Positions 9,647 through 19,024 of a stretch of DNA of 64,000 bases are shown piece after piece (within the stretch, counting starts at the first letter, position 1; each line of letters starts with the position of its first letter). The DNA is from an uncultured Succinivibrionaceae bacterium. Lineage in GTDB: Bacteria; Pseudomonadota; Gammaproteobacteria; Enterobacterales; Succinivibrionaceae. The notes beneath the pieces are model-generated. The model ran no database searches. It was not told the DNA's origin and worked only from the letters and a program-made list of their open reading frames with translations. The stretch is taken from NCBI GenBank assembly GCA_944390105.1, contig CALXOV010000026.1:1-64000 (forward strand), given 5' to 3'. The position numbers were made by a program, and so were the translations under genes.

Positions 9647-10795
9647 TCACGATCGGAAGGTCAGCGAGCGCTTGTGGGTGTGAATCGACATGATAATGCC
9701 GAAGCTGACAGCGAGGGTGATCATTGAAGTGCCGCCGTAGCTTACCATCGGTAGCGGTACGCCTACGACCGGTAGGATGCCGCTGACCATGCCGATATTT
9801 ATAAAAATGTAGCAGGCAAAGGTAAAGGTAAAGGTAGCAGATAAAATGCGCTCAAAGGTTGAGCGGGCATTAAAGCTGATGATGACACAGCGCAGAATAA
9901 TATAGCTGTACACCCCAAGCAGAATTAAAAAGCCGATAAGCCCCGTTTCTTCTGCTAGTACTGCAAAAATAAAGTCAGTATGTGGCTCGGGCAGGAAATC
10001 TAATTGTGACTGTGAGCCTTGCAGCCAGCCTTTGCCGAAAAGACCGCCCGATCCTATAGCTATTTTTGACTGAATGATGTGATAGCCGGCACCGAGAGGA
10101 TCCGACTCGGGGTCAATTAAAGTCAACACACGCTGTTTTTGATAATCATGTAGCACGTAATTCCACATGATGGGTACCACCGCTGCAGCGGCGACGCCAC
10201 CTGCTATCAGCCACCACAGCGACATCCCGGCAATGAACACCGCAATAAAGCCTGAAATGCCGATAAGGCCGGCAGTGCCTAAATCCGGCTGCAACAGCAC
10301 TAAAGCGCAAGGAATGGAAATAAGAATAAAGGCGATAACTACGCTGTCAAAGCGCGGTGGTACTCCGCCGCGGGCTAAAAAAACCGAAATGATAAGCGGC
10401 ATCACCACTTTAAAAATTTCCGAGGGCTGAATGCGCATGAAGCCGAGATCTAGCCAGCGCTGCGCGCCTTTGGAGATGTCGCCAATCACTTCTACTAAGA
10501 TGAGCATGATGACGCCTAAAATGTAAAGATAAATAGCGCTTTTGGCATAAAAGCGCGGCGGCAGCTGCGCCACTGCAATCATCACTACGAAAGCAAGTCC
10601 GGTACGCATCAGCTGGCGTAGTAGCATATCAAAGTGTTGCCCGGAGGCGGAATACAATACAAATAGCGAAATGAGCAAGGTCATGACGAGGCCAAGCAGC
10701 AGCTGCACGTCAATATGCCAGCGCACAAAGAGCGAGGCCGGCATGCGGCCTAGCTCATTTAAATCCTGCTTATTTTTATCATCCATCATCAGCAT
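9647..10795 (-). CDS. mrdB: Rod-shape determining protein RodA
   Basis: SEDS-family peptidoglycan glycosyltransferase that polymerises lipid II with PBP2 during elongation. 382 residues with about ten membrane segments. SEDS landmarks include RWLDLGFMRIQPSEIFK, LVLLQPDLGTAG and, near the end, LPVVGVPLPMVSYGGTS. It starts 20 bases after mrdA, so the two are almost certainly co-transcribed. Confidence 0.96.
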   Translation of the reverse strand: MLMMDDKNKQDLNELGRMPASLFVRWHIDVQLLLGLVMTLLISLFVLYSASGQHFDMLLRQLMRTGLAFVVMIAVAQLPPRFYAKSAIYLYILGVIMLILVEVIGDISKGAQRWLDLGFMRIQPSEIFKVVMPLIISVFLARGGVPPRFDSVVIAFILISIPCALVLLQPDLGTAGLIGISGFIAVFIAGMSLWWLIAGGVAAAAVVPIMWNYVLHDYQKQRVLTLIDPESDPLGAGYHIIQSKIAIGSGGLFGKGWLQGSQSQLDFLPEPHTDFIFAVLAEETGLIGFLILLGVYSYIILRCVIISFNARSTFERILSATFTFTFACYIFINIGMVSGILPVVGVPLPMVSYGGTSMITLAVSFGIIMSIHTHKRSLTFRS

Positions 10796-10815
10796 AATAA
10801 GTTCTCTTAGGCCTT

Positions 10816-12834
10816 TTATTGCACTTGTACGCTGCCGCCTAAGCCGAATTTCATCAGCACCGGCTCGCTCTCTCCCATGTAACCGCCGGGGGCGAGCTCC
10901 AGCAGATATTTATCGATCATTTTGCGCGCCAGGGGGGCTGCTTTTGCCGAGCCGCCGCCTTCATTTTCCAAAATAATGCCGACCAAGATGCGCGGATGCA
11001 CAAATGGAGCGAAGGCAACGAAGAGCGCATTATCACGATGTTCAACTTTAAGTTTGGAGGCATCATATTTCGCGCCTTGCTTAATTGCCACCAGCTGCGC
11101 AGTTCCGGATTTACCCGCCGCTTTATATTTAGCGCCGTAAAAAGCGCGCCGTCCGGTGCCCTCGGGGCCGTTGACCACTAAGTACATGCCGGCGCGAGAT
11201 ACATCCCAATAGCTTTGATCTTTAACCGGGAACATGTGATCCTGCAGGGCATCGGTATAGGGCTTGCTCGGCTCATCGGGAGTGAGCGGATCGCGGGCAA
11301 ATTTCAACAGATGCGGCGTAACTTCCTTGCCGTAATTGGCCACGATGCAGTGCGCGCGCACCAGCTGCAGGAGCGTGGTGGTCCAGTAACCCTGACCGAT
11401 GCCGATGGGCACGGTATCGCCCAAATGCCAGCGATCCTTAAAGCGGCGCATCTTCCAATCGCGCGAAGGATTGACGCCTAAGGACTCTTCATGAATATCG
11501 ATCCCGGTACTCTTGCCAAAGCCGAAGAGATCTAAGTATTGATGAATGCGGTCAATGCCGGCACGGTAAGCCAGATCGTAAAAGTAAGTATCGGCCGACA
11601 GTTCAATGGCGCGGTAGACGTCAAGCCAGCCATGGCCCCAGGCGCGCCAGTCGCGGAAGCGATGCGTGGAGCCTGGCAGCATGAAGGCCGGACCGCCAAA
11701 ATAGGTTGAGGTCGTGGTGATAAGTCCCTCGTTAAGCCCCATGATGGTAAGCAAGGGCTTTACGGTAGAAGCCGGCGCGTAACCGCCTTGAGTGACGCGA
11801 TTAATCAGCGGCCGTCCGGGATGATTGAGTAGCTTAGAGTACTCAGACGAGCGGATGCCGCGCACAAAGAGATTAGGGTCGTAGGATGGGTTTGAGTAAA
11901 ATGCCAAGAGCTCGCCGGAGGACGGTTCAATCGCTGCAATTGCTCCACGCATGTTGCCAAGCAGCTCCTGTGCATAATACTGCAGACGGATATCTAAGGT
12001 GAGCGTCAGATCAAGGCCTGGCTTGGGCGGATTATAGTTTAAGGTACGGATCACGCGGCCATGGCTGTCGACTTCAACTTCGCGCGAGCCAGTGGTGCCG
12101 TGTAGCAGATCTTCATAGTATTTTTCAATGCCGAGCTTGCCGATGGCAAGGGTACCTTCATAATTATCGATTTTGCCAGCTTCGGTGAGGTTTTCTACAT
12201 CCTGCTGATTAATGCGTGATACGTAGCCGATTGCATGGGTGGCAATATTAGCAAAAGGATAAAAGCGCTTTAAGTTGGCTGAAATCTGCACGTTAGGATA
12301 CAGATGGCGATTGACCGCAAAGACAGCCAGCTGCTTGTCGGTTAGAGCATCGGCAATTTCCACGCCGTTAAAGCGATTGCGCGTGCGCGCTAAATACACT
12401 AAGTTATCCACCTCGCGTGGGGTTAAATTAAGATCGAGAAGTTCACTTAACTTTTCAATGATCCCCTTAGTGGAATAGTCCTTATGCGGAAAGAGTACTA
12501 AATGATAGACCGGGCGGTTGTCAGCTAATACCACATGGTTGCGGTCATAAATAATGCCGCGTTGCGGAACTACCGGCAGCACGCGGATACGGTTTTCATT
12601 AGAGCGGGTGGAATAGTCAGCATAAGAGACAATCTGCAGATAGTACAGATTGGCAAATAAAATGCAGGCCATTAAGATCACGCCGACGATGCCAATGATC
12701 ATGCGGCTTTTAAAGATCTGATTTTCCTGCTCAGTGCTGCGCACCGAGCCGCGCACCGGTTTACGGGTACGGCGCTTGCGCTTTTTCGTACGAAAGAGTT
12801 CGCGTTCTTTAGGACGGCGGCGTTTGAACAGCAT
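10816..12834 (-). CDS. mrdA: Penicillin-binding protein 2
   Basis: Class B transpeptidase of the elongasome. 672 residues: a strongly basic cytoplasmic N-terminus (about 1-44), one membrane helix (about 45-67), a pedestal domain (RGIIYDRNHVVLADNRP) and the transpeptidase domain with SxxK in APASTVKPLL, SxD in ELSADTYFYD and KSGT in AAGKSGTAQL. It begins 3 bases after rlmH ends and is followed by rodA, the standard order rsfS-rlmH-mrdA-mrdB. Confidence 0.97.
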   Translation of the reverse strand: MLFKRRRPKERELFRTKKRKRRTRKPVRGSVRSTEQENQIFKSRMIIGIVGVILMACILFANLYYLQIVSYADYSTRSNENRIRVLPVVPQRGIIYDRNHVVLADNRPVYHLVLFPHKDYSTKGIIEKLSELLDLNLTPREVDNLVYLARTRNRFNGVEIADALTDKQLAVFAVNRHLYPNVQISANLKRFYPFANIATHAIGYVSRINQQDVENLTEAGKIDNYEGTLAIGKLGIEKYYEDLLHGTTGSREVEVDSHGRVIRTLNYNPPKPGLDLTLTLDIRLQYYAQELLGNMRGAIAAIEPSSGELLAFYSNPSYDPNLFVRGIRSSEYSKLLNHPGRPLINRVTQGGYAPASTVKPLLTIMGLNEGLITTTSTYFGGPAFMLPGSTHRFRDWRAWGHGWLDVYRAIELSADTYFYDLAYRAGIDRIHQYLDLFGFGKSTGIDIHEESLGVNPSRDWKMRRFKDRWHLGDTVPIGIGQGYWTTTLLQLVRAHCIVANYGKEVTPHLLKFARDPLTPDEPSKPYTDALQDHMFPVKDQSYWDVSRAGMYLVVNGPEGTGRRAFYGAKYKAAGKSGTAQLVAIKQGAKYDASKLKVEHRDNALFVAFAPFVHPRILVGIILENEGGGSAKAAPLARKMIDKYLLELAPGGYMGESEPVLMKFGLGGSVQVQ

Positions 12835-12837
12835 GAC

Positions 12838-13308
12838 TTAAGCTCGATGATAGGGCAGACCTGCGCTGATGCTCCAAGCGCGATACAGCGTCTCGGCCAG
12901 CACTACCCTGACTAAAGGATGGGGCAGCGTGAGCTTGGACAGCGACCACAATTCATGCGCTTGAGCCTTGACTACAGGCGCTAAACCGTCCGGGCCGCCA
13001 ATAATGATGACGGCGTCGGTGCCTTGTGACTGCAGTTTTTCCACTTTATGGGAGAGCTCGACTGAGGTCATTTCGCGACCGCGTTCATCTAGGGCAATGA
13101 CGTAGGCGCGCTTAGGAATGGCCTTTAAGATAAGTTCTCCTTCTTTTTCCATCAGCTTTTGGGCGCTGCTGCGTCCGTCGCGCCGCTCCATCGGCAGCTC
13201 ATGCAACATTAGCGCAAAGTGATCGGGGAGACGCTTTTGATATTCCTCAAAGGCAGTGCTGACCCAAGCGGGCATTTTGGTGCCGACAGCGAGCAGGTGA
13301 ATCTTCAT
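12838..13308 (-). CDS. rlmH: 23S rRNA pseudouridine-1915 N3-methyltransferase RlmH
   Basis: Small SPOUT methyltransferase that modifies pseudouridine 1915 in helix 69 of 23S rRNA on the assembled ribosome. 156 residues (family 155). The SAM-binding knot is visible in VIALDERGREMTS, IIIGGPDGL and the conserved C-terminus TLPHPLVRVVLAETLYRAWSI. It lies 5 bases after rsfS. Confidence 0.96.
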   Translation of the reverse strand: MKIHLLAVGTKMPAWVSTAFEEYQKRLPDHFALMLHELPMERRDGRSSAQKLMEKEGELILKAIPKRAYVIALDERGREMTSVELSHKVEKLQSQGTDAVIIIGGPDGLAPVVKAQAHELWSLSKLTLPHPLVRVVLAETLYRAWSISAGLPYHRA

Positions 13309-13313
13309 GGGGA

Positions 13314-13688
13314 TTACGCAGCGCTCTCATCCATGCCGGCGGCCATGCAACGGTACAAATTTTCAAGGGCATAGCGCTCGCGCATTTCAGGCAGCATTAC
13401 ATGCACCATCACACCGCCTAAATCTACTAATACCCATTGTCCTTCGCGCTCGCCTGAAATTTGCGCGCCTTTAAGTCCGACATTGGTCAAAGCTTCCAAC
13501 ATGCGTTCGGCAATGGCGCTGACATGACGGGTGGAGGTGCCTGAGCAGATGAGCATGATGTCAGTCAAAATGGTATGCCCCTGCACATCAATTTCCACGA
13601 TGTTGTCTGCCTTTAAGGCCTCCAGACAATGCTTGCAGGCAGCAGCTAGTTTGTGGCTATCATTTAAGCTTTCAGGAAGCTGTACCAT
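13314..13688 (-). CDS. rsfS: Ribosomal silencing factor RsfS
   Basis: Binds ribosomal protein uL14 and blocks joining of the subunits when nutrients are scarce. 124 residues. The family core is clear: ADNIVEIDVQG, LICSGTSTRHVSAIAE, then GEREGQWVLVDLGGVMVHVM and the C-terminal ENLYR. First gene of the rsfS-rlmH-mrdA-mrdB run. Confidence 0.95.
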   Translation of the reverse strand: MVQLPESLNDSHKLAAACKHCLEALKADNIVEIDVQGHTILTDIMLICSGTSTRHVSAIAERMLEALTNVGLKGAQISGEREGQWVLVDLGGVMVHVMLPEMRERYALENLYRCMAAGMDESAA

Positions 13689-13716
13689 GTTGTAGGTCCT
13701 CAGTAAAAATTATGCT

Positions 13717-14607
13717 TTAAACTAAGCAAAAAAACTGTTCTTTAAGTCGGGCGGCGGCTTTCTGCCCGCACACGACATTCTCCGGCAGTACCGCCTGCCC
13801 TTTAAGATCGGTAAATTTACCCTGAGCCAGCGCTGCGCACAGATTGCAGATAAGCGGGGTCAGAGTGGTCACACTATCCTCCAAAGCTTTAAATTTAGCG
13901 GCATCAAAATTTTGCGGTTGTTCTTTGACAAAGGTCGCATAGTGCGCTTGGGTCTCTGCCAAATAGGCTGAGGCACTGTCCTTAAAACTGCCGGCGCTTA
14001 AATTAAGCTTAATGCGCTCCAGCGGAATGCCGGAGGTTTCTACCATCACGATACCCAGTTCAGGTTCATGCTTGTCGTTTTCCATCAGAGCGGCATAAAA
14101 GCCGCCGATATCGCGCAGCGTCGCCGGATAGCTGGCTTGTTCTTCTTTGCTTAAGTCAGCAAAGAAAGGCAGTGAGACAAAGATGCTCCACTGCGGCAGC
14201 TGAGTACAAGCCTGCAGCACAGCAGCTTCATCAGTATTGCCTTGCCAGATGGTTTGCAGCTGCGTTGGGGAGGCAAGGTAAATACCTTTATTGAAAAACC
14301 AAGGGATGAGCACGCTTGCCGAATACAGATAATAGATCACGCTGATAGTTAGCGGATTGCGGTGATAGGCAGGCTCTGTCATCAAATCATCATGCAGAGT
14401 TTCCAACGGCTGTTTATGTCCTTTTAAGGCTTCGTTAAACAGGCTGACTAAATGCGCATCACGCAGAAAGCCCGCATGAGGATTGTGGTTTAACCTCAGT
14501 TCGCGCTCCGGAAGCGCAGTCCCCACGAGACTGGTGCACAGTCCTGGTACAAATTCATCGAGTGCAAAGCAGTGATTGAGCAGAGTGCGCGCTTTGATAT
14601 ATGACAT
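13717..14607 (-). CDS. Unknown protein resembling the AcrVA2 family
   Basis: About 296 residues from the ATG at 14607; the open frame continues to a TTG at 14640, but GGAAA is placed for the ATG. No signal peptide or membrane helix. From memory of the AcrVA2 anti-CRISPR family, the stretch YYLYSASVLIPWFFNKGIY followed about 35 residues later by LPQWSIFVSLP resembles the LYLYG...GIYQL...LPDWCVYVDI core of that family. This is a motif-level similarity only. It sits between rsfS and nadD, where E. coli has no such gene, and runs on the same strand 28 bases ahead of rsfS. It could equally be a housekeeping protein of unknown function. Confidence 0.4.
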   Translation of the reverse strand: MSYIKARTLLNHCFALDEFVPGLCTSLVGTALPERELRLNHNPHAGFLRDAHLVSLFNEALKGHKQPLETLHDDLMTEPAYHRNPLTISVIYYLYSASVLIPWFFNKGIYLASPTQLQTIWQGNTDEAAVLQACTQLPQWSIFVSLPFFADLSKEEQASYPATLRDIGGFYAALMENDKHEPELGIVMVETSGIPLERIKLNLSAGSFKDSASAYLAETQAHYATFVKEQPQNFDAAKFKALEDSVTTLTPLICNLCAALAQGKFTDLKGQAVLPENVVCGQKAAARLKEQFFCLV

Positions 14608-14856
14608 GATGAGATATTTTCCGTGAACTGCGGTATACAATAATTGTTATATTAATAGCTAAAATACATTATGCTACTGTTTGTGCTATAACTATTTGTT
14701 ATTAGACGGTAATCAGTTTAAACTTCCCGTCTGCTCGTCGGCCTTGCCGCTGTATAGGGGCTGACAGCGGCATAAGTATAGCATGCCGGCCGCATTCACG
14801 CAGAAATTGCGGGCTTTGCTACAATCGGCACAGCAAATTAATTTAGGAACAGTCTC

Positions 14857-15720
14857 ATGCCAAGCTATATCGCAGCGATGCTGATTTTCGGCACCATTGG
14901 TCCTTTTATCAAATTAATTGCTCTTCCCTCCGAGTTGATTGCGCTGATGCGCGCGGTTCTTGGCGCCCTGTGTTTGGCAACTGCGCTCTTGGCGCTACAT
15001 CGCCCGATTAGCTGGGGGGTGATACGCCGCCGTTTAGGTTGGCTCCTGCTGTCAGGTGCTGCCTTAGGTTTTAATTGGATCTACTTATTTGAGGCTTATC
15101 GTTTAACTTCGGTGGCTTCAGCGACAGTATGCTACTACATGGCTCCGCTGATAGTGATGGCCTTAGCAGCTTTGTTATTTAAAGAAAAAGTCAGCACTTT
15201 TAAATGGTTGTGCGCCGGTATTGCCTTGTGCGGTCTGATGCTGACGGTTGGCATTTTAGACGGGCAAGCCGTGGCGCAGCTGCCGGGGGTACTGATGGGG
15301 CTTGCGGCTGCAGCGCATTATGCGGCGCTGGTGCTGCTGAATCGTAAATTAGGCGGCCTGAGCGCTCTGGAGCTTAGTTGTCTACAGTTGCTCCTAGCGG
15401 CCATGATCTTACTGCCATATGTTCTGTGGCAGGTCGATTTTGCCGCACTGCACTTTAGCGCACAAAGTGTTAGCTTGTGCACAGTGGTGGGCTTAGTGCA
15501 CACCGGTCTTGCTTATCTGCTGTTTTTTGCGGCACTGCAGCGCTTAAGTGCCGTACGCATCGCGATTTTTTCCTATATTGATCCGGCGCTGGCGGTGTTG
15601 CTGTCGCTTACGGTGCTGCGTGAGGAAGTTTCGGCTCTGGCCATGCTAGGTGCGGTGTTGATTTTAGGTGCAGCTGCCGCCTCCGAATGCGTGCCGCTGC
15701 TTTGCCGCAAACGCGCTTAA
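14857..15720 (+). CDS. DMT-superfamily (EamA) transporter
   Basis: 287 residues, ten predicted membrane helices in two EamA repeats, each ending in a glutamate-rich turn (LFKEKVSTFKW and VLREEVSALAM). This pattern is typical of small-molecule exporters of the drug/metabolite transporter superfamily; the substrate cannot be inferred. The last four bases overlap the convergent nadD gene. A ribosome-binding site (AGGA) precedes the ATG. Confidence 0.88.
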   Translation: MPSYIAAMLIFGTIGPFIKLIALPSELIALMRAVLGALCLATALLALHRPISWGVIRRRLGWLLLSGAALGFNWIYLFEAYRLTSVASATVCYYMAPLIVMALAALLFKEKVSTFKWLCAGIALCGLMLTVGILDGQAVAQLPGVLMGLAAAAHYAALVLLNRKLGGLSALELSCLQLLLAAMILLPYVLWQVDFAALHFSAQSVSLCTVVGLVHTGLAYLLFFAALQRLSAVRIAIFSYIDPALAVLLSLTVLREEVSALAMLGAVLILGAAAASECVPLLCRKRA

Positions 15721-16418
15721 GATCGATACAGCTGATGAGTGCGGATATAGTGTAGTACCGGGGCGCTTAACATGTTTTGTATCTGCGTGTTTGCGCTGGG
15801 GGCGGAGACACTTAGCGCTGCTAGCTGCGCGCGCAGCTGCGTTGAGGAGACATCATCCTCCTGCGAGGGCAGGATAAATACACGGCCTTGCGGTTGCTGC
15901 ACTTGCTGCTTGAAGGATTCATCCTGTAGCGGCGTAATATGGGCTGTAAGGTAGTTTTTGAGTGCACTATCTGCAATGGTATCTAAATTAAAGTAATACC
16001 CAGGTCGGGTAAAAGCTACCACATGGGCAAAGTCAGTTAGTTCCAGCCCGCGATGCCACGTATGGAGCATTAATAGTGAATCCATTCCCATGATGAAAAA
16101 GAGCCGCGCCTTTGGCCCATACTTAGTGCGCAATGCCTGCAGCGTATCGTAGGTATAGTGGCAGTGTGTGCTTTCCTCCTCCAGTGTCGAGACTTGATAC
16201 TGACGCCGATTTAAGGACTTTAAGGCCAATCGGCTCATCTGCAATCGTTCCTCAAAGCTGGAAAAGCTGCCATCTTTATGCGGCGGATTGGCATTGGGAA
16301 TCAAATACACCTTATCTAAGGCAAATACGCGTCTACATTGCTGCGCCAAATGCAGATGCCCTTTGTGAATCGGGTCAAACGCTCCCCCCAAGAAGCCTAA
16401 GGCTTTAGGCTGCTCCAT
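15717..16418 (-). CDS. nadD: Nicotinate-nucleotide adenylyltransferase
   Basis: Converts nicotinate mononucleotide and ATP to deamido-NAD, the step before NadE. About 233 residues. The nucleotidyltransferase motif is seen in FLGGAFDPIHKGHLHLA and the C-terminal motif SSTQLRAQL (ISSTxIR equivalent). The ATG at 16418 overlaps the last 14 bases of holA, in the usual holA-nadD order; the open frame extends to a TTG at 16433. Confidence 0.94.
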   Translation of the reverse strand: MEQPKALGFLGGAFDPIHKGHLHLAQQCRRVFALDKVYLIPNANPPHKDGSFSSFEERLQMSRLALKSLNRRQYQVSTLEEESTHCHYTYDTLQALRTKYGPKARLFFIMGMDSLLMLHTWHRGLELTDFAHVVAFTRPGYYFNLDTIADSALKNYLTAHITPLQDESFKQQVQQPQGRVFILPSQEDDVSSTQLRAQLAALSVSAPSANTQIQNMLSAPVLHYIRTHQLYRS

Positions 16419-17487
16419 AGCGCATTGCTCCAAAGTTAGTGACAGCTACCGCCATGGTCTGCAGCAGTTCCTGCGTACCTGTAAGTTCAAAGCGTGCATG
16501 GCGTAGCGCACATTCTTTTAAATTTAAGATAAGGAAGTTCAAAAGTTCTGGCGGCATCCCCTGCGCGGCCTGCAGACAGGCGCGCTTGAGTGCAGGGGTG
16601 ACAATGCCGTTTTTAAGTAAGAGTGCCTGCGCATCGCGATCATTTGTCCGCTGTGTGCGCAGTTTGACGATAAGATTTAAGCAGGTATCAAGCCGTCCGA
16701 TGATAAGCGGCAGATTGGCCGCAGCTCCGCCACTACCTGATGCCGTGACCGCATGCAGAATATTAAGCGCGCGCAAGCCTTGGCCGGACAGCAGCGCCTC
16801 GGTAAATTCAAAGGCTGAAAAGCGGCTGTCCTCAATAAAATAAGTATCCAAATCTTCAGGGGTAATGGCACCTTGTTTGGCATTGAGAGCCATCAACTGC
16901 AACGCTTGATCAATGGCGCTAAGATTGCCCTCGTTTAACGCCGACAGCAGGGCTGCGGTATTTTTATCGATGGTAAATCCTGCCTTAGCGCAGCGCTCAC
17001 CAATAAAGCGCGTCAGCTGCGCTCCACTGGGCGGATACATGATTTCAAGAATGGCGCCTAAATATTTTAAATTGGCAATAGCGGTATTCTTGCTGTCAGC
17101 ACGTTTATTGGGCTTGTCACTGATCTCTTTGGGAGCAAGTTTAACAAAGCTGGCATTTAAGCGCGGCAGGTCGATAATGGCAAAAATCCCTGGGCGAAAA
17201 TAGCGGGCTAAGCAACTTAGAACTTGGGCCGCCGTGGCATCATAGTCCTTAAAGTACAGCTTTAGAATACGATCGCCGCCGAAAAGCCCCGGGTCGCGCA
17301 GTTCATTTTCCAGTAGGGTTAAATTGGCCGGGCCGCCGGCTGCTTTAAAGTCGCCTTCGGTGAAGATTAAATACTGCGCATCAGGCAGTAACTTGCGGGC
17401 CGCAGTCATCAGCTCATCGGATCGATCTTTTTTCAGCAGCGGCTCATCGGAGCTTAAGATATAGATGTAAGGCGGTGAATCTGGCAT
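16405..17487 (-). CDS. holA: DNA polymerase III delta subunit
   Basis: Clamp-loader subunit that opens the beta sliding clamp. About 360 residues from the ATG at 17487, preceded by AGGAAC; the frame upstream to 17508 starts at TTG. Family landmarks: YIYILSSDEPLLKKDRSDEL at the N-terminus, LENELRDPGLFGGDRILKL and SRFSAFEFTEALLSGQ. It lies upstream of nadD as usual, but lptE, its normal upstream neighbour, is now more than 3 kb away. Confidence 0.9.
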   Translation of the reverse strand: MPDSPPYIYILSSDEPLLKKDRSDELMTAARKLLPDAQYLIFTEGDFKAAGGPANLTLLENELRDPGLFGGDRILKLYFKDYDATAAQVLSCLARYFRPGIFAIIDLPRLNASFVKLAPKEISDKPNKRADSKNTAIANLKYLGAILEIMYPPSGAQLTRFIGERCAKAGFTIDKNTAALLSALNEGNLSAIDQALQLMALNAKQGAITPEDLDTYFIEDSRFSAFEFTEALLSGQGLRALNILHAVTASGSGGAAANLPLIIGRLDTCLNLIVKLRTQRTNDRDAQALLLKNGIVTPALKRACLQAAQGMPPELLNFLILNLKECALRHARFELTGTQELLQTMAVAVTNFGAMRYGAA

Positions 17488-17767
17488 GGCGTTCCTATCA
17501 ATCTGCAAAAAAGCACGCTATGTTCTTACACTGCAGAAAAAAGCTTTAAATTAAATAAGATGTCTGTAATTTGCGGCGGCAAGTCAACGGTTTTCGGCTA
17601 ATTTATGCGAGTTTGGGGGCGTGCGTTTGCCTTTTTGTAATGCTATGTTAGTACAGAGCATGCTGCAAGCATAGCGCAAAACTTTAAAGGGTGGCAAGCC
17701 AACTTTGCTAGCTTCAGTGTGTGCAAATGACCTAAATTTTAGAAAAAACATAGCAGAGGAACTTAAT

Positions 17768-19014
17768 GTGAGTCCTATGCAGAACATTGGTATCATCACT
17801 TTAACGCATACGGATAATGATAATTTTGGCGCTTACATGCAGTCATATGCGCTAATTGAGGCTCTGCGCCTGCAGGGGACTAAGCTTAAAGCGCAGGGAC
17901 TCATTCAAGAGCAGGTCAATGCGGGATTAGTGCAGTATCGTGAGATGAGCCCTTATGCTATCGCCAAACAACGTTCGCGCCAAGTCTTAACTCAAAGCGG
18001 TGCGCCTGACCCCAAACGTGCAGCCTTGCAGGTCTTTAAAAACCATCTGCCGCGTCTACGCAAATTTGCTGCTTTTGGACAGGCGCAGATGCTGCGTTTA
18101 CCGCCGCAGAGTGATGCTAGAAAAATTAAATTTATTATTGGTAGTGATTGGGTATGGCATTTATATGCTGTTAATGGGTGGGGGGTATTGCCTTAAATAA
18201 AATACTGTTCGGGGATATACCTGGTTTTGATTTAAATCCTAAATATGCTTATGCGGCAAGTTTTGGCAAAAGCCTGCCTGGTAATACATCATATCAGCAT
18301 TTCAAGCCTTACATCGCGGCCAGTTTGGCCAAATTCCGTTTAATCAGTCTGCGTGAGCCCGATTGGCTCAATGAACTTACGGCCTTGCAGTTGCCGTGTG
18401 CGCCAATTACCGTAGCCTTGGATCCGGCGCTTCTGCTTGATGCTCCGCAGCATGCTGGATTTACGCGCCGTCCAATGCTTAGTGAGCCATATGTTTTGTT
18501 GTATCTCTTTGGGCCACATTATGGTGCTACTGAGTCCCAGATGCATACCGTGTTGGATTGTATTGCAAATTATCGTCGAGCTTTAGGTTTGGCTAATTTG
18601 GCCGTACTGGATATTTCGCCAGGTCCCATTTTTACAAATGCGGCTTTGCAGCAGCATGCAGCAAAGCTCAAACTTCGCTATGTATGGCGCTTTGCGACAT
18701 CGCCGCAGGAATTTGTTAGTTTTGCCGCCTACAGCAGCTTAAGCTTAACCAATTCCTTTCACTGCGCCGTCTTCAGCCTGATTTTTGGGCGCCCCTTCAT
18801 GTACTGTTTTCTGCATGCACACGATCCGCGTATGCGCTTTTTAGAAAATAGCTTCGGTATGGCAGCGCTGCAGCTAGACCCGGACTTGGCCGCAGATTGC
18901 GTAGCGCTACAGCAGCGCGTGGCAGGAGTACATGCGCGATTTACGCAGGAGCTGCCTAGAATGCGCGCCCATTCAATCGCGTTGCTACAGCGTATTATCT
19001 TGGATGAGCCGTGA
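17768..19014 (+). pseudogene. Polysaccharide pyruvyl transferase, split by a frameshift
   Basis: Two frames together make one PS_pyruv_trans protein of about 415 residues. The first runs from a GTG at 17768 (good site AGAGGAA; ATG 17777 also possible) through NIGIITLTHTDNDNFGAYMQ to FIIGSDWVWH and stops at 18194-18196. The second continues with ILFGDIPGFDLNPKYAYAASFGKSLP and ends at 19014, with SLTNSFHCAVFSLIFGRPF near the C-terminus. The break is at the G6 run 18180-18185; one more G restores the frame. Enzymes of this family add pyruvate ketals, or act on related sugars, in capsule, LPS or teichoic-acid synthesis. It is followed 10 bases later by a second broken gene and inserted between holA and lptE. 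Confidence 0.8.
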
Positions 19015-19024
19015 GGAGCTTAAC

